Assembly (NCBI RefSeq): GCF_004564235.1
Contig: NZ_SOMN01000012.1
Span: forward strand, 62,001-126,000
Source of the DNA: Cohnella luojiensis
GTDB taxonomy: Bacteria; Bacillota; Bacilli; Paenibacillales; Paenibacillaceae
Direction of reading: 5' to 3'
Length of the DNA: 64,000 bases
The stretch's first letter is position 1. Each line of letters begins with the position of its first letter. The position numbers and the translations under genes were made by a program. This document shows, piece by piece, positions 17,889-27,749 of this stretch. Below the pieces are notes generated by a model. The model searched no databases. It was given only the letters and a program-made list of their open reading frames with translations, and had not been told where the DNA came from.

Positions 17889-19708
17889 GCAGGTATGATT
17901 CCTTTACTTCGGACGTGCTGATCGTCGGCGCTGGATTGGCAGGAGAACGAGCGGCAATCGAAGCCGCGACGCAAGGCCTCCATGTTATTCTATTAAGCCT
18001 CGTTCCCCCGCGCCGTTCGCATAGCTCCGCGGCGCAGGGCGGTATGCAAGCTTCGCTCGGGAACAGCGCCATGGGCAAGGGCGACAGCCCTGACGTTCAT
18101 TTCGCCGATACGGTTAAAGGCTCCGATTGGGGCTGCGATCAAGATGTCGCTCGGTTATTCGCGAATACGGCGCCGATCGCCGTTCGGCAAATGGCATATT
18201 GGGGCGTCCCCTTTAACCGCGTCGTAGCGGGTTCGCGGATGTACGACGGCAATGAGATCCTCGACGAACCGGACAAGGAAGGGCTGATCGCCGCGCGTAA
18301 CTTCGGCGGAACGGCCAAGTGGCGCACCTGTTATACGGCCGACGGAACCGGCCATACCCTCCTCTATACGATGGATAGCGTCGTTATCAAGCTTGGCATA
18401 ACCGTTCATGATCGCACGGAAGTCTTGTCCTTGATCCATGACGGGGAACGTTGCTCTGGCGTCGTTGCAAGATGTCTACGTACAGGCAAGCTCAAGGTGT
18501 ATACGGCGAAAACATCCGTCATGGCGACCGGTGGATATGGCCGCGTGTACGGCGCATCGACTAACGCCATTATAAATGAAGGAAGCGGCCTGTTCGTTGC
18601 CTTGGAGACGGGCGTCGTCCCGCTTGGAAATATGGAAGCCGTGCAATTTCATCCGACCGGCATCGTTCCCTCTTGGATTCTGATTACAGAAGGGGCGCGC
18701 GGGGATGGCGGTTACCTCCTCGACAAAAACCTGCATCGATTCATGCCCGACTATGAGCCGAAGAAAAAAGAACTCGCCTCCCGCGACGTCGTCTCCAGGC
18801 GAATCATCCAGCACATCCGCAGCGGCAATGGCGTCGAAAGTCCGTACGGGCAGCATGTGTGGCTCGACATCCGCCATCTCGGCGCCGAGCACATCAACAC
18901 GAACTTACGGGAGATCGCCAATATTTCGCGTAATTTCACCGGTATCGATCCGGTCGACAATCTCATTCCCGTCCGCCCAACCCAGCACTATAGCATGGGC
19001 GGCATTCGCACGAATATCGACGGCATGGCCTACGGATTGGAAGGATTGTTCGCATTAGGCGAAGCTGCATGCTGGGACATGCACGGCTTTAACCGGCTCG
19101 GCGGCAATTCTCTAGCGGAGACGATCGTCGCCGGTACGATCATCGGAGGAAAAATCGCCAATTACGCGAAGGAAGCAACGCTCCGCTTTAACTCGCGGCA
19201 GATCGAAGAGCATGTACGAGTGCAAGAGGATCGCATCGATGCGCTCATCCACGGTCGAAACGGAAACGAGAACGTTTACGAGCTTCGTCGGGCCATGGAA
19301 ACGACGTTAAGCGAGAATGTCGGGATTTTCCGTTCGGAGGCGCCTCTGCAGCATGCCGTCGACGAGCTTCATGAGCTTCATCAGCGCTCATTACGCGTTG
19401 GCTTGCGGAGCGGCGGACAAGGAGCTGATCCGGAACTTGCCGCGGCATTGCGAATTACCGGCATGCTGCGATTGGCGTATTGTACGGCTGCAGGCGCATT
19501 AGCCCGGACGGAAAGCCGTGGCAGTCATTACCGCGAGGACTATCCGAAGCGCGACGACGAGAATTGGTTAAAACGGACTTTAGCCTATTGGCCGGCAGGG
19601 GCTGATCGCATGGAGCTGAAATACGAGCCTGTCAACATAACGGAGTTACCTCCGGGAGATCGGGGCTACGGCGAGGCAAGCGCGGGTGGCGCGAGCGCCA
19701 ACCGATGA
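17885..19708 (+). CDS. frdA: fumarate reductase/succinate dehydrogenase flavoprotein subunit
   Basis: 607 residues starting at MSRYDSF (17885) through an ATGA overlap with frdC. FAD-binding motif VLIVGAGLAGERAAIEAA, covalent-FAD region RRSHSSAAQGGMQASLG (His of RSHS), NMEAVQFHPTG, active-site SRDVVSRR and late HYSMGG and HGFNRLGGNSLAE are all present. TVKGSDWGCDQ and FGGTAKWRTCYTADGTGHT match the epsilonproteobacterial FrdA pattern as I recall it, and differ from the Bacillus SdhA pattern. The reaction is fumarate reduction or succinate oxidation; the direction cannot be fixed from sequence. Confidence 0.92.
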   Translation: MSRYDSFTSDVLIVGAGLAGERAAIEAATQGLHVILLSLVPPRRSHSSAAQGGMQASLGNSAMGKGDSPDVHFADTVKGSDWGCDQDVARLFANTAPIAVRQMAYWGVPFNRVVAGSRMYDGNEILDEPDKEGLIAARNFGGTAKWRTCYTADGTGHTLLYTMDSVVIKLGITVHDRTEVLSLIHDGERCSGVVARCLRTGKLKVYTAKTSVMATGGYGRVYGASTNAIINEGSGLFVALETGVVPLGNMEAVQFHPTGIVPSWILITEGARGDGGYLLDKNLHRFMPDYEPKKKELASRDVVSRRIIQHIRSGNGVESPYGQHVWLDIRHLGAEHINTNLREIANISRNFTGIDPVDNLIPVRPTQHYSMGGIRTNIDGMAYGLEGLFALGEAACWDMHGFNRLGGNSLAETIVAGTIIGGKIANYAKEATLRFNSRQIEEHVRVQEDRIDALIHGRNGNENVYELRRAMETTLSENVGIFRSEAPLQHAVDELHELHQRSLRVGLRSGGQGADPELAAALRITGMLRLAYCTAAGALARTESRGSHYREDYPKRDDENWLKRTLAYWPAGADRMELKYEPVNITELPPGDRGYGEASAGGASANR

Positions 19709-19738
19709 ATGAAACGCGGATGGAATGGAGGAATAGAG

Positions 19739-20467
19739 ATGGGTTTGCGACAGCTGACTTTTCATATTTTTCGCTATAATCCGGAAATTCCGAACGTGAA
19801 TCCGGCCATCAAAGACTATATACTGCAAGAGGAAATGGGCATGACCCTATTCATCGCGCTCAATAAAATTCGAGAAGAGCAGGATTCGTCGTTAAAATAT
19901 GATTTCGTATGCCGAGCAGGCATCTGCGGCTCATGCGGGATGCTTATTAATGGAAAACCGACATTAGCTTGCCGAACATTGACCAAGGATTTGCCAGCCG
20001 ATATCTCGCTTATTCCGCTACCCGTCTTTAAGCTGCTCGGGGATTTGTCCGTGGACACCGGCACTTGGTTCCGCGATATTTCCCTTCGCACGGAATCGTG
20101 GGTCCATACGGAAAAAGACTTCGATCCCCATTCGCCGGAAGACCGGATGTCCAATGACACAGCGCTTAAAATCTACGAAGCGGAGCGTTGCATCGAATGC
20201 GGTTGCTGCATTTCCGGTTGCGCTACCGCCAATATCAAGCCCGACTTTATCGGCGCGGCCGGCGTCAACCGGGTTGCCAGATTTATGGTCGACCCGCGCG
20301 ATGAACGAGATGAACAAGAGTATTTCGACGTCGTCGGGTCGGAGGACGGCATATTCGGCTGCGTCGGCCTGATGGCCTGTGCCGATACTTGCCCGATCGG
20401 CATTCCGCTGCAAGGTCAGCTTGCCTATGTCCGCAGGAAAATGGCGATCGCCGGTTGGCGGCGGTAG
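19739..20467 (+). CDS. frdB: fumarate reductase/succinate dehydrogenase iron-sulfur subunit
   Basis: 242 residues from MGLRQL (19739), which has GGAGG eight bases upstream; an earlier in-frame ATG directly follows the frdA stop (19709) but has no site. The [2Fe-2S] ligands are in CRAGICGSCGMLINGKPTLAC-type spacing (C-x4-C-x2-C-x11-C). The [4Fe-4S]/[3Fe-4S] ferredoxin half has CIECGCCISGC and CVGLMACADTCPIG. It passes electrons between the flavin and the haems. The order C-A-B, with no fourth subunit, completes a type B complex. Confidence 0.92.
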   Translation: MGLRQLTFHIFRYNPEIPNVNPAIKDYILQEEMGMTLFIALNKIREEQDSSLKYDFVCRAGICGSCGMLINGKPTLACRTLTKDLPADISLIPLPVFKLLGDLSVDTGTWFRDISLRTESWVHTEKDFDPHSPEDRMSNDTALKIYEAERCIECGCCISGCATANIKPDFIGAAGVNRVARFMVDPRDERDEQEYFDVVGSEDGIFGCVGLMACADTCPIGIPLQGQLAYVRRKMAIAGWRR

Positions 20468-20621
20468 CGTATAAAAGAGTGGAATGAACGACGTGATTGG
20501 CTTGCTAGCGCACAACTTTTGTGCTCAAGCGTAGATTGACGATTGGACGAATTGTTAAATGCCGAATTGGCGCTTCTTACGAATCTTGTCATTGCTGCTT
20601 GTAGACGGCGACAATTGCTCA

Positions 20622-20873
20622 TTAATCCGATCTTACGATCAAACTAAAATTGTCGTCCGTCAGCCGCATCGATAGCAGATATTGATCGGCGTCTTCCAAC
20701 CCTTTATCGATCTGTCCCTTATAAAGAGACATCATATTTTGGTTCGAGTTGGCGACTTGCTTGCGAACGACGTTGATAGCATATAAATTATTGATTACCA
20801 ATAACGCGATTAAAAATAAAGTAATGACCAGAATGCCGATTAATATCTTCAACCGAACGGAATTCCAAGACAT
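20622..20873 (-). pseudogene. N-terminal fragment of a membrane sensor (YesM-like)
   Basis: 83 codons: a cytoplasmic start (MSWNSVRLKILIG), one membrane helix (ILVITLFLIALLVINNLYAI) and the first part of an extracytoplasmic region (QNMMSLYKGQIDKGLEDADQ), then a stop. This is how YesM-type sensor kinases begin, but the remaining roughly 500 residues are absent. It is a truncated remnant lying between the fumarate reductase genes and the mmg-like cluster. 20468-20621 holds no gene. Confidence 0.55.
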
Positions 20874-20950
20874 ACTAGAAAGTTGCCTTCACGATGTTGC
20901 CTTCCTATACAACTTTTGTCGGTATGACCAAGTATATCGTCCCTAACGGA

Positions 20951-22132
20951 TTAATGCACCTGAACCAGGATGGCGTCGCCTTGAGCCGCGCCGCTGCAAA
21001 TAGCCGCGATTCCAAGACCGCCTCCGCGACGGCGAAGTTCATAAATAAGGGTCATCAGGATTCGGGCTCCGCTAGCCCCGATCGGATGCCCTAAAGCAAT
21101 CGCGCCCCCGTTTACGTTAACCTTTTCGGGATCCCATCCAACGATTTTACCGCATATCAAAGGGACAGAGGCAAACGCTTCATTAATCTCATAAAGATCG
21201 ATATCCGGTAAGGAGTAACCGGTCTTCTTTAACAGCTTGTTGATCGCTGATGCCGGCGTCGTGGCGATATAGGGCGCTTCCTGTCCGACGTCCGCGTGTC
21301 CAAGAATGGTCGCCAGTGGCTTCTTCCCAAGCTCATTCGCCTTGCTTTCGGACATGAGCAGCAAAGCTCCGGCTCCATCATTAACTCCCGGCGCATTCCC
21401 AGCTGTAATGGATCCATCTTTCTCGAATACGGGGGGAAGCTCGGCCAAACGTTCCGAACTCGTATCCCGCCGCGGTCCTTCATCGGTATCGATGATTTTC
21501 GTCGCGCCTTTTCGTTCGGTAACGGCTACGGGTATCACTTCATCGGCGTACTTTCCTTCGTCGATTGCTTTTACCGCCCGCCGGTGGCTGCGCAACGCCC
21601 ATTCATCCTGCTCCGCCCGCGTTATTCCATACTCCGCAGCCACTCTATTTCCATGCACCGCCATATGGACTTGGTCAAATGCGCAGGTTAAGCCGTCATG
21701 AAGCATCAAATCGCGAACCGCGCCGTCCCCCATCCGCATCCCCCAACGGACATTCGGTACCGCATAAGGAATGTTGCTCATACTTTCCATTCCTCCTGCG
21801 ACAATAATGTCCGCATCTCCGGCACGAATGATTTGATCGCCGAGAGTAACCGCGCGAAGTCCGGACGCGCATACTTTGTTGACCGTTTCCGACTGGACTT
21901 CCCAAGGCAATCCGGCTTTCCGCGCGGCTTGCCTTGACGGAATTTGCCCAGCGCCGGCCTGCACGACCATCCCCATGATCACTTCATCCACCAGTTCACC
22001 CCGAACATCGGCGCGATCCAATACCTCCTTGATCACGATCCCCCCCAAGTCGACGGCCTGCAGCTCCTTCAGGACTCCGCCGAATTTTCCGAAAGGGGTT
22101 CTTGCCGCGCTTACGATTACCGTTTTCTCCAT
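20951..22132 (-). CDS. mmgA: acetyl-CoA C-acetyltransferase (thiolase)
   Basis: 393 residues, the normal thiolase length. The nucleophile is C88 in [19 protein letters not shown], the NEAFA motif, [17 protein letters not shown] (His) and the second catalytic Cys in [11 protein letters not shown] follow. CSGAAQG replaces the common CSGGGQG. It condenses two acetyl-CoA or cleaves acetoacetyl-CoA. It is the last gene of a minus-strand cluster matching Bacillus mmgA in content, although here a repeat array and a dead hydratase separate it from the rest. Confidence 0.92.
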   Translation of the reverse strand: MEKTVIVSAARTPFGKFGGVLKELQAVDLGGIVIKEVLDRADVRGELVDEVIMGMVVQAGAGQIPSRQAARKAGLPWEVQSETVNKVCASGLRAVTLGDQIIRAGDADIIVAGGMESMSNIPYAVPNVRWGMRMGDGAVRDLMLHDGLTCAFDQVHMAVHGNRVAAEYGITRAEQDEWALRSHRRAVKAIDEGKYADEVIPVAVTERKGATKIIDTDEGPRRDTSSERLAELPPVFEKDGSITAGNAPGVNDGAGALLLMSESKANELGKKPLATILGHADVGQEAPYIATTPASAINKLLKKTGYSLPDIDLYEINEAFASVPLICGKIVGWDPEKVNVNGGAIALGHPIGASGARILMTLIYELRRRGGGLGIAAICSGAAQGDAILVQVH

Positions 22133-22188
22133 TTCAATAGCTCCTTTCTAGCTTTATGGCTGAAGTACAGATTTTGTTGCCTAGGACA

Positions 22189-22615
22189 AAATTTTGTAGT
22201 CGATTATTTCGAGTAACTCTCGGCTTCTAGCCCGCTTGGGTGCCAGTTAGTCGATTATTTCGAGTAACTCTCGGCTTCTAGCCTGCTTGGAGCGAGTTAG
22301 TCGATTATTTCGAGTAACTCTCAGCTTCTAGCCCGCTCGGGAGCGAGTTAGTCGATTACTTCGAGTAACTCTCAGCTTCTAGCCCGCTCGGGAGCGAGTT
22401 AGTCGATTATTTCGAGTAACTCTCAGCTTCTAGCCCGCTTGGGAGCGAGTTAGTCGATTATTTCGAGTAACTCTCAGCTTCTAGCCCGCTCGGGAGCGAG
22501 TTAGTCGATTATTTCGAGTAACTCTCGGCTTCTAGCCCGCTTGGGAGCGAGTTAGTCGATTATTTCGAGTAACTCCCAGCTTCTAGCCCGCTTGGGAGCG
22601 AGTTAGTCGATTACT
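22189..22615 (+). repeat. 51-bp tandem repeat array, eight units
   Basis: CGATTATTTCGAG recurs at 22201, 22252, 22302, 22353, 22404, 22455, 22506 and 22557, with a partial ninth at 22608. The period is 51 bp (one 50). Each unit reads GTTAGTCGATTATTTCGAG, then a middle, then AGCCCGCTYGGGAGCGA; the last part can form a short hairpin (GCTCGGGAGC). There are no unique spacers, so this is not a CRISPR. It fills the gap between the thiolase gene and the broken enoyl-CoA hydratase. Confidence 0.95.
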
Positions 22616-22860
22616 TTATTGATCTATGAATCTCGCGTTTCTTTTTTCGATGAAGGCCAAGACTCCTTCTTTCAAATCCGCCGCTCCGAATAGGTTGCCG
22701 AAAAGTTCCGCTTCCAAGGCCTTCTTCCAGCGTGGTTTCCATTCCTCGCGTCACCGCTTCGAGCGCGGCCGAAATCGACACGGCGCTTTTCTCGAGAGAA
22801 ATCTGTTCCGCCATTTGCCTCGCGGAAGCCATCAATTCTCCGCTATGCGAGAGGGGCTCT
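22616..22860 (-). pseudogene. enoyl-CoA hydratase C-terminal remnant
   Basis: The last roughly 75 codons of a crotonase-family enzyme remain: ELMASARQMAEQISL and then, after a frameshift near 22720, EAELFGNLFGAADLKEGVLA and FIEKRNARFIDQ, the usual C-terminus. An in-frame stop lies upstream and the active-site half is gone, so it cannot function. It sits exactly where an enoyl-CoA hydratase would complete the pathway between the thiolase and the hydroxyacyl-CoA dehydrogenase of this cluster. Confidence 0.75.
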
Positions 22861-22874
22861 ATTCATTATTTTTT

Positions 22875-23786
22875 TCATTGCTTGTCGGAAGGCAGAACGG
22901 TCTTCGCGATCTTCCCGTCCAGCTCTTCGTAGTCGTAATACCGGATCGTATCGTACAGCTCTTTTCTGGTTTGCATATCCTGCAGCGAGCCGACTTGCGT
23001 ACCGGTATTGCTGATTTCCGCAAATACACGTTCGTAAGCCTTGGCGGCAACCCGCAGTGTAGTGACGGGGTAAATGACCATGTTATACCCCCAAGCTTCG
23101 AACTGCTCCGCCGTATAATACGGCGTCCTTCCGAATTCGGTCATGTTGGCCAGCAAGGGACCGCTTACCGAAGCGCGGAAGTGCCTTAACTCTTCTTCGC
23201 TCTCGAGCGCCTCCGGGAAAATGCCGTCCGCTCCTGCAGCGAGATATTGCCGTGCCCGACCGATAGCCGCATCGATCCCTTCCACGCTTTTCGCATCGGT
23301 GCGGGCAAGTACGAAAAGGGTAGGGCTTATTTCTTTGATCGTTCGAATTTTTTGCACCATCTCTTGGGCGGATACAAGCTTTTTCCCGTTCAAGTGGCCG
23401 CATTTTTTCGGCAATTCCTGATCCTCGATTTGAACCGCCGCTACGCCCGCTTCCACCATTTCCTTAGCCGTCCGGGCTACGTTCAATACCCCTCCGAAAC
23501 CGGTGTCGATATCCGCCAGAAGCGGAAGTCCCGAGGCGCGAACAAGCTCACGGGCGCGATCGGCAACCTCATTGGAATAGATAATGCCCAAATCCGGTAA
23601 ACCCCGGCTTGCCGTATACGCGGCACCGGAAAGATAGATCGCTTTAAATTCGAATTGCTTGGCTATTCTGGCAGCCATTCCATCATGCGTCCCGGGAATT
23701 TTCACGATCGGTCCCGAGTTTACCATTATTCTGAAATCGTCGGCCAATTTTTTTTGATCGGGTACCTCTTCAATGAGCCATGTCAT
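22875..23786 (-). CDS. prpB: methylisocitrate lyase
   Basis: 303 residues from the ATG at 23786 (GGAGG five bases upstream). The ICL/PEP-mutase signature KKCGHLNGKKLV with the catalytic Cys, the metal-site acids in LADIDTGFGG and AVQIEDQELPKKCGH, and VLARTDAKSVEGIDAAIGRA identify methylisocitrate lyase, which splits 2-methylisocitrate to pyruvate and succinate in propionyl-CoA disposal. It corresponds to Bacillus mmgF. It is 34 bp downstream of prpD on the same strand. Confidence 0.92.
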   Translation of the reverse strand: MTWLIEEVPDQKKLADDFRIMVNSGPIVKIPGTHDGMAARIAKQFEFKAIYLSGAAYTASRGLPDLGIIYSNEVADRARELVRASGLPLLADIDTGFGGVLNVARTAKEMVEAGVAAVQIEDQELPKKCGHLNGKKLVSAQEMVQKIRTIKEISPTLFVLARTDAKSVEGIDAAIGRARQYLAAGADGIFPEALESEEELRHFRASVSGPLLANMTEFGRTPYYTAEQFEAWGYNMVIYPVTTLRVAAKAYERVFAEISNTGTQVGSLQDMQTRKELYDTIRYYDYEELDGKIAKTVLPSDKQ

Positions 23787-23820
23787 AATGACCTCCAACA
23801 AGACTTGATAATTTCATCCT

Positions 23821-25239
23821 TCATATCACAAACATACTCATAAATTGATGAACCGGTGTCTCCATCAGGCGGTCAAGATCCAAGGACAACCGCATGATAT
23901 CGGCCGACTTCTTCCGGGGAAAACGGGTCAACAAATTCGCTTCGTATTTCGCTATAACTTTCTTTAATCCTTCTGACCGACGTCTGCGATGTCCGATCGG
24001 ATATTCGCAAACCGCCTTCTCCGTGTGCGTCCCATCCTTGAAGTGGATTTGAACGGCATTGGCGATGGAACGCTTATCCGGATCGAGGTAGTCTTTGCTA
24101 TACTGTTCATCCTCGATGACGGCCATTTTGCTCCTGAGCTCATCGATTCTGGGGTCCGCTGCCGTTTCATCCTCATAATGCTCGGCGGTTAACGTTCCAA
24201 ACATCAACCCGATGGCAACCATATACTGCAAGCAATGATCCCGGTCCGCAGGATTGTTGAGCGGGCCGTTTTTGTCTATGATCCGGATGGCGGATTGATG
24301 CGTAGTCAGCGTAATTCGATCTATCTCGTTCAACCGGTTCTTCACCGATTCATGCAAGGTAAATGAGCACTCGACTGCCGTCTGCGCATGAAATTCGGCA
24401 GGGAATGAGATTTTGAACAATACGTTTTCCATAACGTAAGAACCGAGGGAACGTCCCAGCACCAGATCCTTTCCTTTAAACAATACATCCTGGAACCCCC
24501 AGTTCTTTGCCGAGAGTGCAGTCGCGTACCCCATTTCTCCGTTAAGCGCCATTAAAGCATGTCGAACCGCCCGGCTAGCGGCATCGCCCGCAGCCCACGA
24601 TTTACGCGATCCGGTATTCGGGGAATGACGATACGTTCTTAAGCTGCCGCCATCAAGCCACGCGTTGGAGAGCGCATTCACAACCTGTTCCTTGTTCCCG
24701 CCCATCATTGCCGTAACCACGGCCGTCGACGCAATTTTGACAAAAAGAACATGATCCAAACCGACGCGGTTCAAGCTGTTCTCGAGCGCCAGCACGCCCT
24801 GGATTTCATGCGCTTTGATCGCGGCCGTGAGAACGTCCTTCACTGTTAAAGCCGCTTTTCCTTCCGCTACTCGGCTTCGGCTCAGGTAGTCCGCGGTTGC
24901 AAGGATACTGCCGAGATTGTCCGAGGGATGACCCCATTCCGCCGCAAGCCACGTATCGTTATAATCCAGCCAACGGATCATGCAACCGATATTGAACGCC
25001 GCCTGAACGGGATCCAATTCGAATCTCGTACCCGGCACTCGAGCCCCGCCCGGCAGGAATGCGCCCGGAACGATCGGTCCCAGCAGCTTCGTGCATTCCG
25101 GAAAACGCAGCGCCAACAAACCGGTTCCGATCGAGTCCAACAAGACATGCTGAGCGATGCGATAGGCTTCCTCGCTTTCGACCGCATCATTCAAAATATA
25201 ATCCGCAATATCGACGAGCAGTTGATCCGTTTTCCTCAT
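23821..25239 (-). CDS. prpD: 2-methylcitrate dehydratase (MmgE/PrpD family)
   Basis: 472 residues. Family features are IADYILN at the start, [51 protein letters not shown] and [16 protein letters not shown]. It dehydrates 2-methylcitrate to 2-methylaconitate or isocitrate precursor and corresponds to Bacillus mmgE. It lies 40 bp downstream of the dehydrogenase gene. No methylcitrate synthase gene is in the window, so substrate must come from a synthase encoded elsewhere. Confidence 0.92.
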   Translation of the reverse strand: MRKTDQLLVDIADYILNDAVESEEAYRIAQHVLLDSIGTGLLALRFPECTKLLGPIVPGAFLPGGARVPGTRFELDPVQAAFNIGCMIRWLDYNDTWLAAEWGHPSDNLGSILATADYLSRSRVAEGKAALTVKDVLTAAIKAHEIQGVLALENSLNRVGLDHVLFVKIASTAVVTAMMGGNKEQVVNALSNAWLDGGSLRTYRHSPNTGSRKSWAAGDAASRAVRHALMALNGEMGYATALSAKNWGFQDVLFKGKDLVLGRSLGSYVMENVLFKISFPAEFHAQTAVECSFTLHESVKNRLNEIDRITLTTHQSAIRIIDKNGPLNNPADRDHCLQYMVAIGLMFGTLTAEHYEDETAADPRIDELRSKMAVIEDEQYSKDYLDPDKRSIANAVQIHFKDGTHTEKAVCEYPIGHRRRRSEGLKKVIAKYEANLLTRFPRKKSADIMRLSLDLDRLMETPVHQFMSMFVI

Positions 25240-25278
25240 TTGATTATTTCCCCCTCTTTCCGAATAGTTTTGGATTTA

Positions 25279-26130
25279 CTAGTCATAGACGTAAAATCCG
25301 CGGCCGTTCTTTTTGCCCAACCATCCGGCTTTGACGTATTTGCGAAGCAATGGGCACGGACGGTATTTGGAGTCTCCCATTCCGCTATGCAAGATTTCCA
25401 TAATGTATAGGCACGTATCCAGCCCGATGAAATCGGCCAATGCCAGAGGACCCATCGGATGATTCATTCCGAGCTTCATCACTTCATCGACCGCCTCGGG
25501 TGAGGCGACGCCTTCATGTACGCAATAGATGGCTTCGTTAATCATCGGGAGTAAAATCCGGTTCGATACAAATCCGGGAAAATCGTTCACCGCTACCGGA
25601 ACCTTGCCCATTTTTATCGCCAAATCGCAGGCGGCCCGATACGTTTCGTCGGAAGTGGCAAGTCCTCGGATCACTTCGATCAGTTTCATTACCGGTACCG
25701 GCTGCATGAAATGCATGCCGATTACTTTGTCCGGACGCTTGGTCGCCGCAGCGATTTCCGTGATCGGCAGCGAGGAGGTATTCGTAGCCAAGATAGCGGG
25801 AGCCGGGCAAATGCCATCTAGCTTTTTGAATAAAGTCGCTTTGACCTCCATATTCTCGATCACGGCTTCGATGACAAGGTCGGCATTTCCGGCATCCTCC
25901 AAGTCAGCGGAAGAGGAAATTTTACGTAGAACAGCGTCCGCCTCTTCCGCGCTTTTCCTTCTCTTCTCCACGTCGCGGGATAAATATTTCTGGATAGAAA
26001 CTAAGCCCTTTTCCGCCAGTTCCGGCTTAAGATCATGAAGTATGACATTCAATCCTGCCGATGCCGCGACTTGGGCAATGCCGCTGCCCATTTGACCGGC
26101 TCCTACCACCATGACGGTTTTAATCTCCAC
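25279..26130 (-). CDS. hbd: 3-hydroxybutyryl-CoA dehydrogenase
   Basis: 283 residues if started at the GTG at 26130 ([12 protein letters not shown]), with AAGGAG seven bases upstream; an in-frame ATG at 26157 has no site. The NAD motif [18 protein letters not shown]-like [33 protein letters not shown] (catalytic His) and [24 protein letters not shown] are all present. It is the Bacillus mmgB equivalent and the first gene of the cluster. Its Rossmann and C-terminal domains are complete. Confidence 0.93.
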   Translation of the reverse strand: MEIKTVMVVGAGQMGSGIAQVAASAGLNVILHDLKPELAEKGLVSIQKYLSRDVEKRRKSAEEADAVLRKISSSADLEDAGNADLVIEAVIENMEVKATLFKKLDGICPAPAILATNTSSLPITEIAAATKRPDKVIGMHFMQPVPVMKLIEVIRGLATSDETYRAACDLAIKMGKVPVAVNDFPGFVSNRILLPMINEAIYCVHEGVASPEAVDEVMKLGMNHPMGPLALADFIGLDTCLYIMEILHSGMGDSKYRPCPLLRKYVKAGWLGKKNGRGFYVYD

Positions 26131-26208
26131 TGGTAACGCTCCTTTCTTGCTAGCCATGGTTTTCTGAATTCAATAAAATATATTCAATTTCAGAGGAGAT
26201 AAGCCGAA

Positions 26209-26236
26209 AAGTCCCGACAGCTTAATGCCGGGACTT
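26209..26236. promoter_or_regulatory. 8-bp stem hairpin in the hbd/kinase divergent region
   Basis: AAGTCCCG and CGGGACTT arms enclose 12 nt with two further pairs possible. On the minus strand only four T follow, so it is a weak terminator or attenuator; it may equally be an operator. It lies about 80 bp upstream of hbd. Confidence 0.45.
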
Positions 26237-26340
26237 CAATTCATTTCTAACAGTCGGGTATTAACCCCGAGGAGGAAAATTTCACGGATATATCGAATAG
26301 CACAATGTTAATAGTTTTTCGAAATGGCGGGGGAGCTACT

Positions 26341-27594
26341 ATGCTTTTTATAAAAGATGTATTGCTGCAATTGCTGTTTGCCCTGACGCCTTTTGTTCTA
26401 TTTAACATCTACTATCGCGATAAAGCAGTAAATTATTCAAAACATTTTATCAACGTAACTTGTGTAATTTGTCTTTTTTTATCGATGACTTTTCCTTCCA
26501 GCGTGCAGGACGGAATCATATTCGACATCCGTTACGTGATCATGTTTTTCGGTATGATATTCGGCGGAATGGTTACGGGAATTATTCTCCTTATTGAATT
26601 TGTTACGTACCGTTTTATTGTAGGCGGAGACGGACTTTTTTCAGCGATGGTAATCGTTGCAATCACTTATAACTTATCAATCCTGCTTTCTATTTTATTC
26701 CGCAAGCGTCCGGAGAACCAAAACCTAATCACTTTTATAGCAGGGATAAGCTTCTCCGTTATTCCTATTAGCGTAATGCTAGTAACTCAGAATAATTATG
26801 TAATGGAGAACTTAACGTTCAATATCCTAGTTATGCCAGTACAAAATTCTTTGGGCGTTTGGTTATTGATTTCCCTTTTTAATAAGGCTGTTTCCGATAA
26901 GCAACTTTACCTTAGATATCTTCAAAGCGAAAAAGTCGAAACTATTGGTCATGTTGCGGCTTCCCTAGCCCATGAAGTCCGCAATCCGCTAACCGCAGTC
27001 ATGGGGTTTTTGAAATTAATTCGTAATGATTCTATCTCAATAGAAAAAAGCCGATACTATATTGATATTTGTATTGAAGAGATAAAGCGAACGGAAGTCA
27101 TTCTTTCTGAATATCTCTCTATCGCTAAACCTAATAATCCAATTTATGAGCAAATTGATCTTGTGCAACAGCTAAACTCGGTTATAGATATTATGACACC
27201 TTACGCTAATATGAATAACGTCGCTCTAGAGACGCACATAAAGGAGCAAGAAATCACAATATCCGCAAATCTGAATGAAATCAAACAACTACTTATTAAT
27301 TTTATAAAAAATGCGATAGAAGCTTGCCTTTCTGTCTCAGATGGAAAGGTTAACATCCGTATTGAACACGGATCCTTATATTCAAAGATAACTATTCGCG
27401 ATAATGGGGTTGGAATGAGCAACGAGCAGCTTGAGCGATTGGGAACCATTTATTTTTCAACTAAGAACAACGGGACAGGATTAGGACTTACGTTTTCTTA
27501 TCAATTAATCCGTTCAATGAACGGAACCGTATCCGTACGAAGCGAACCAAGAAAAGGAACTGAATTTATAATCTCTTTACCTATAACCAAATGA
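26341..27594 (+). CDS. sporulation kinase-like sensor histidine kinase (KinB type)
   Basis: 417 residues from the ATG at 26341 (GGGGGAG five bases upstream; the ATG at 26305 lacks a site). The first roughly 190 residues are five or six membrane helices of the 5TM-Lyt sensor kind (for example YVIMFFGMIFGGMVTGIILL), with no large external loop. The H-box is ASLAHEVRNPLTAVMGF, the N box INFIKNAIEAC, then DNGVGMSNEQL and GTGLGLTFSYQLI. It resembles KinB/KinC-like sporulation kinases that feed phosphate to Spo0F; no response regulator is adjacent, which fits an orphan phosphorelay kinase. Confidence 0.85.
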   Translation: MLFIKDVLLQLLFALTPFVLFNIYYRDKAVNYSKHFINVTCVICLFLSMTFPSSVQDGIIFDIRYVIMFFGMIFGGMVTGIILLIEFVTYRFIVGGDGLFSAMVIVAITYNLSILLSILFRKRPENQNLITFIAGISFSVIPISVMLVTQNNYVMENLTFNILVMPVQNSLGVWLLISLFNKAVSDKQLYLRYLQSEKVETIGHVAASLAHEVRNPLTAVMGFLKLIRNDSISIEKSRYYIDICIEEIKRTEVILSEYLSIAKPNNPIYEQIDLVQQLNSVIDIMTPYANMNNVALETHIKEQEITISANLNEIKQLLINFIKNAIEACLSVSDGKVNIRIEHGSLYSKITIRDNGVGMSNEQLERLGTIYFSTKNNGTGLGLTFSYQLIRSMNGTVSVRSEPRKGTEFIISLPITK

Positions 27595-27749
27595 CGCGGA
27601 GAGTCGAACTTTTGCAAGATTGATTTCCGGTATGAGCCAAATGAATAAAAAGTTAGAACTTTTCTGAAAAGCAAACGCCCTAAAAAATCGGTATAATAAG
27701 CTGATCGACCGACAGGAACAAAACAAATAATATATGGTGGTGACTCTCT

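Noticed and set aside
20490-20530. Short GCACAA/TTGTGC hairpin after frdB as terminator
   Set aside because: The loop is only three bases and no T-tract follows.
22189-22615. Possible CRISPR array
   Set aside because: Units are contiguous 51-bp repeats with no variable spacers and no cas genes nearby.
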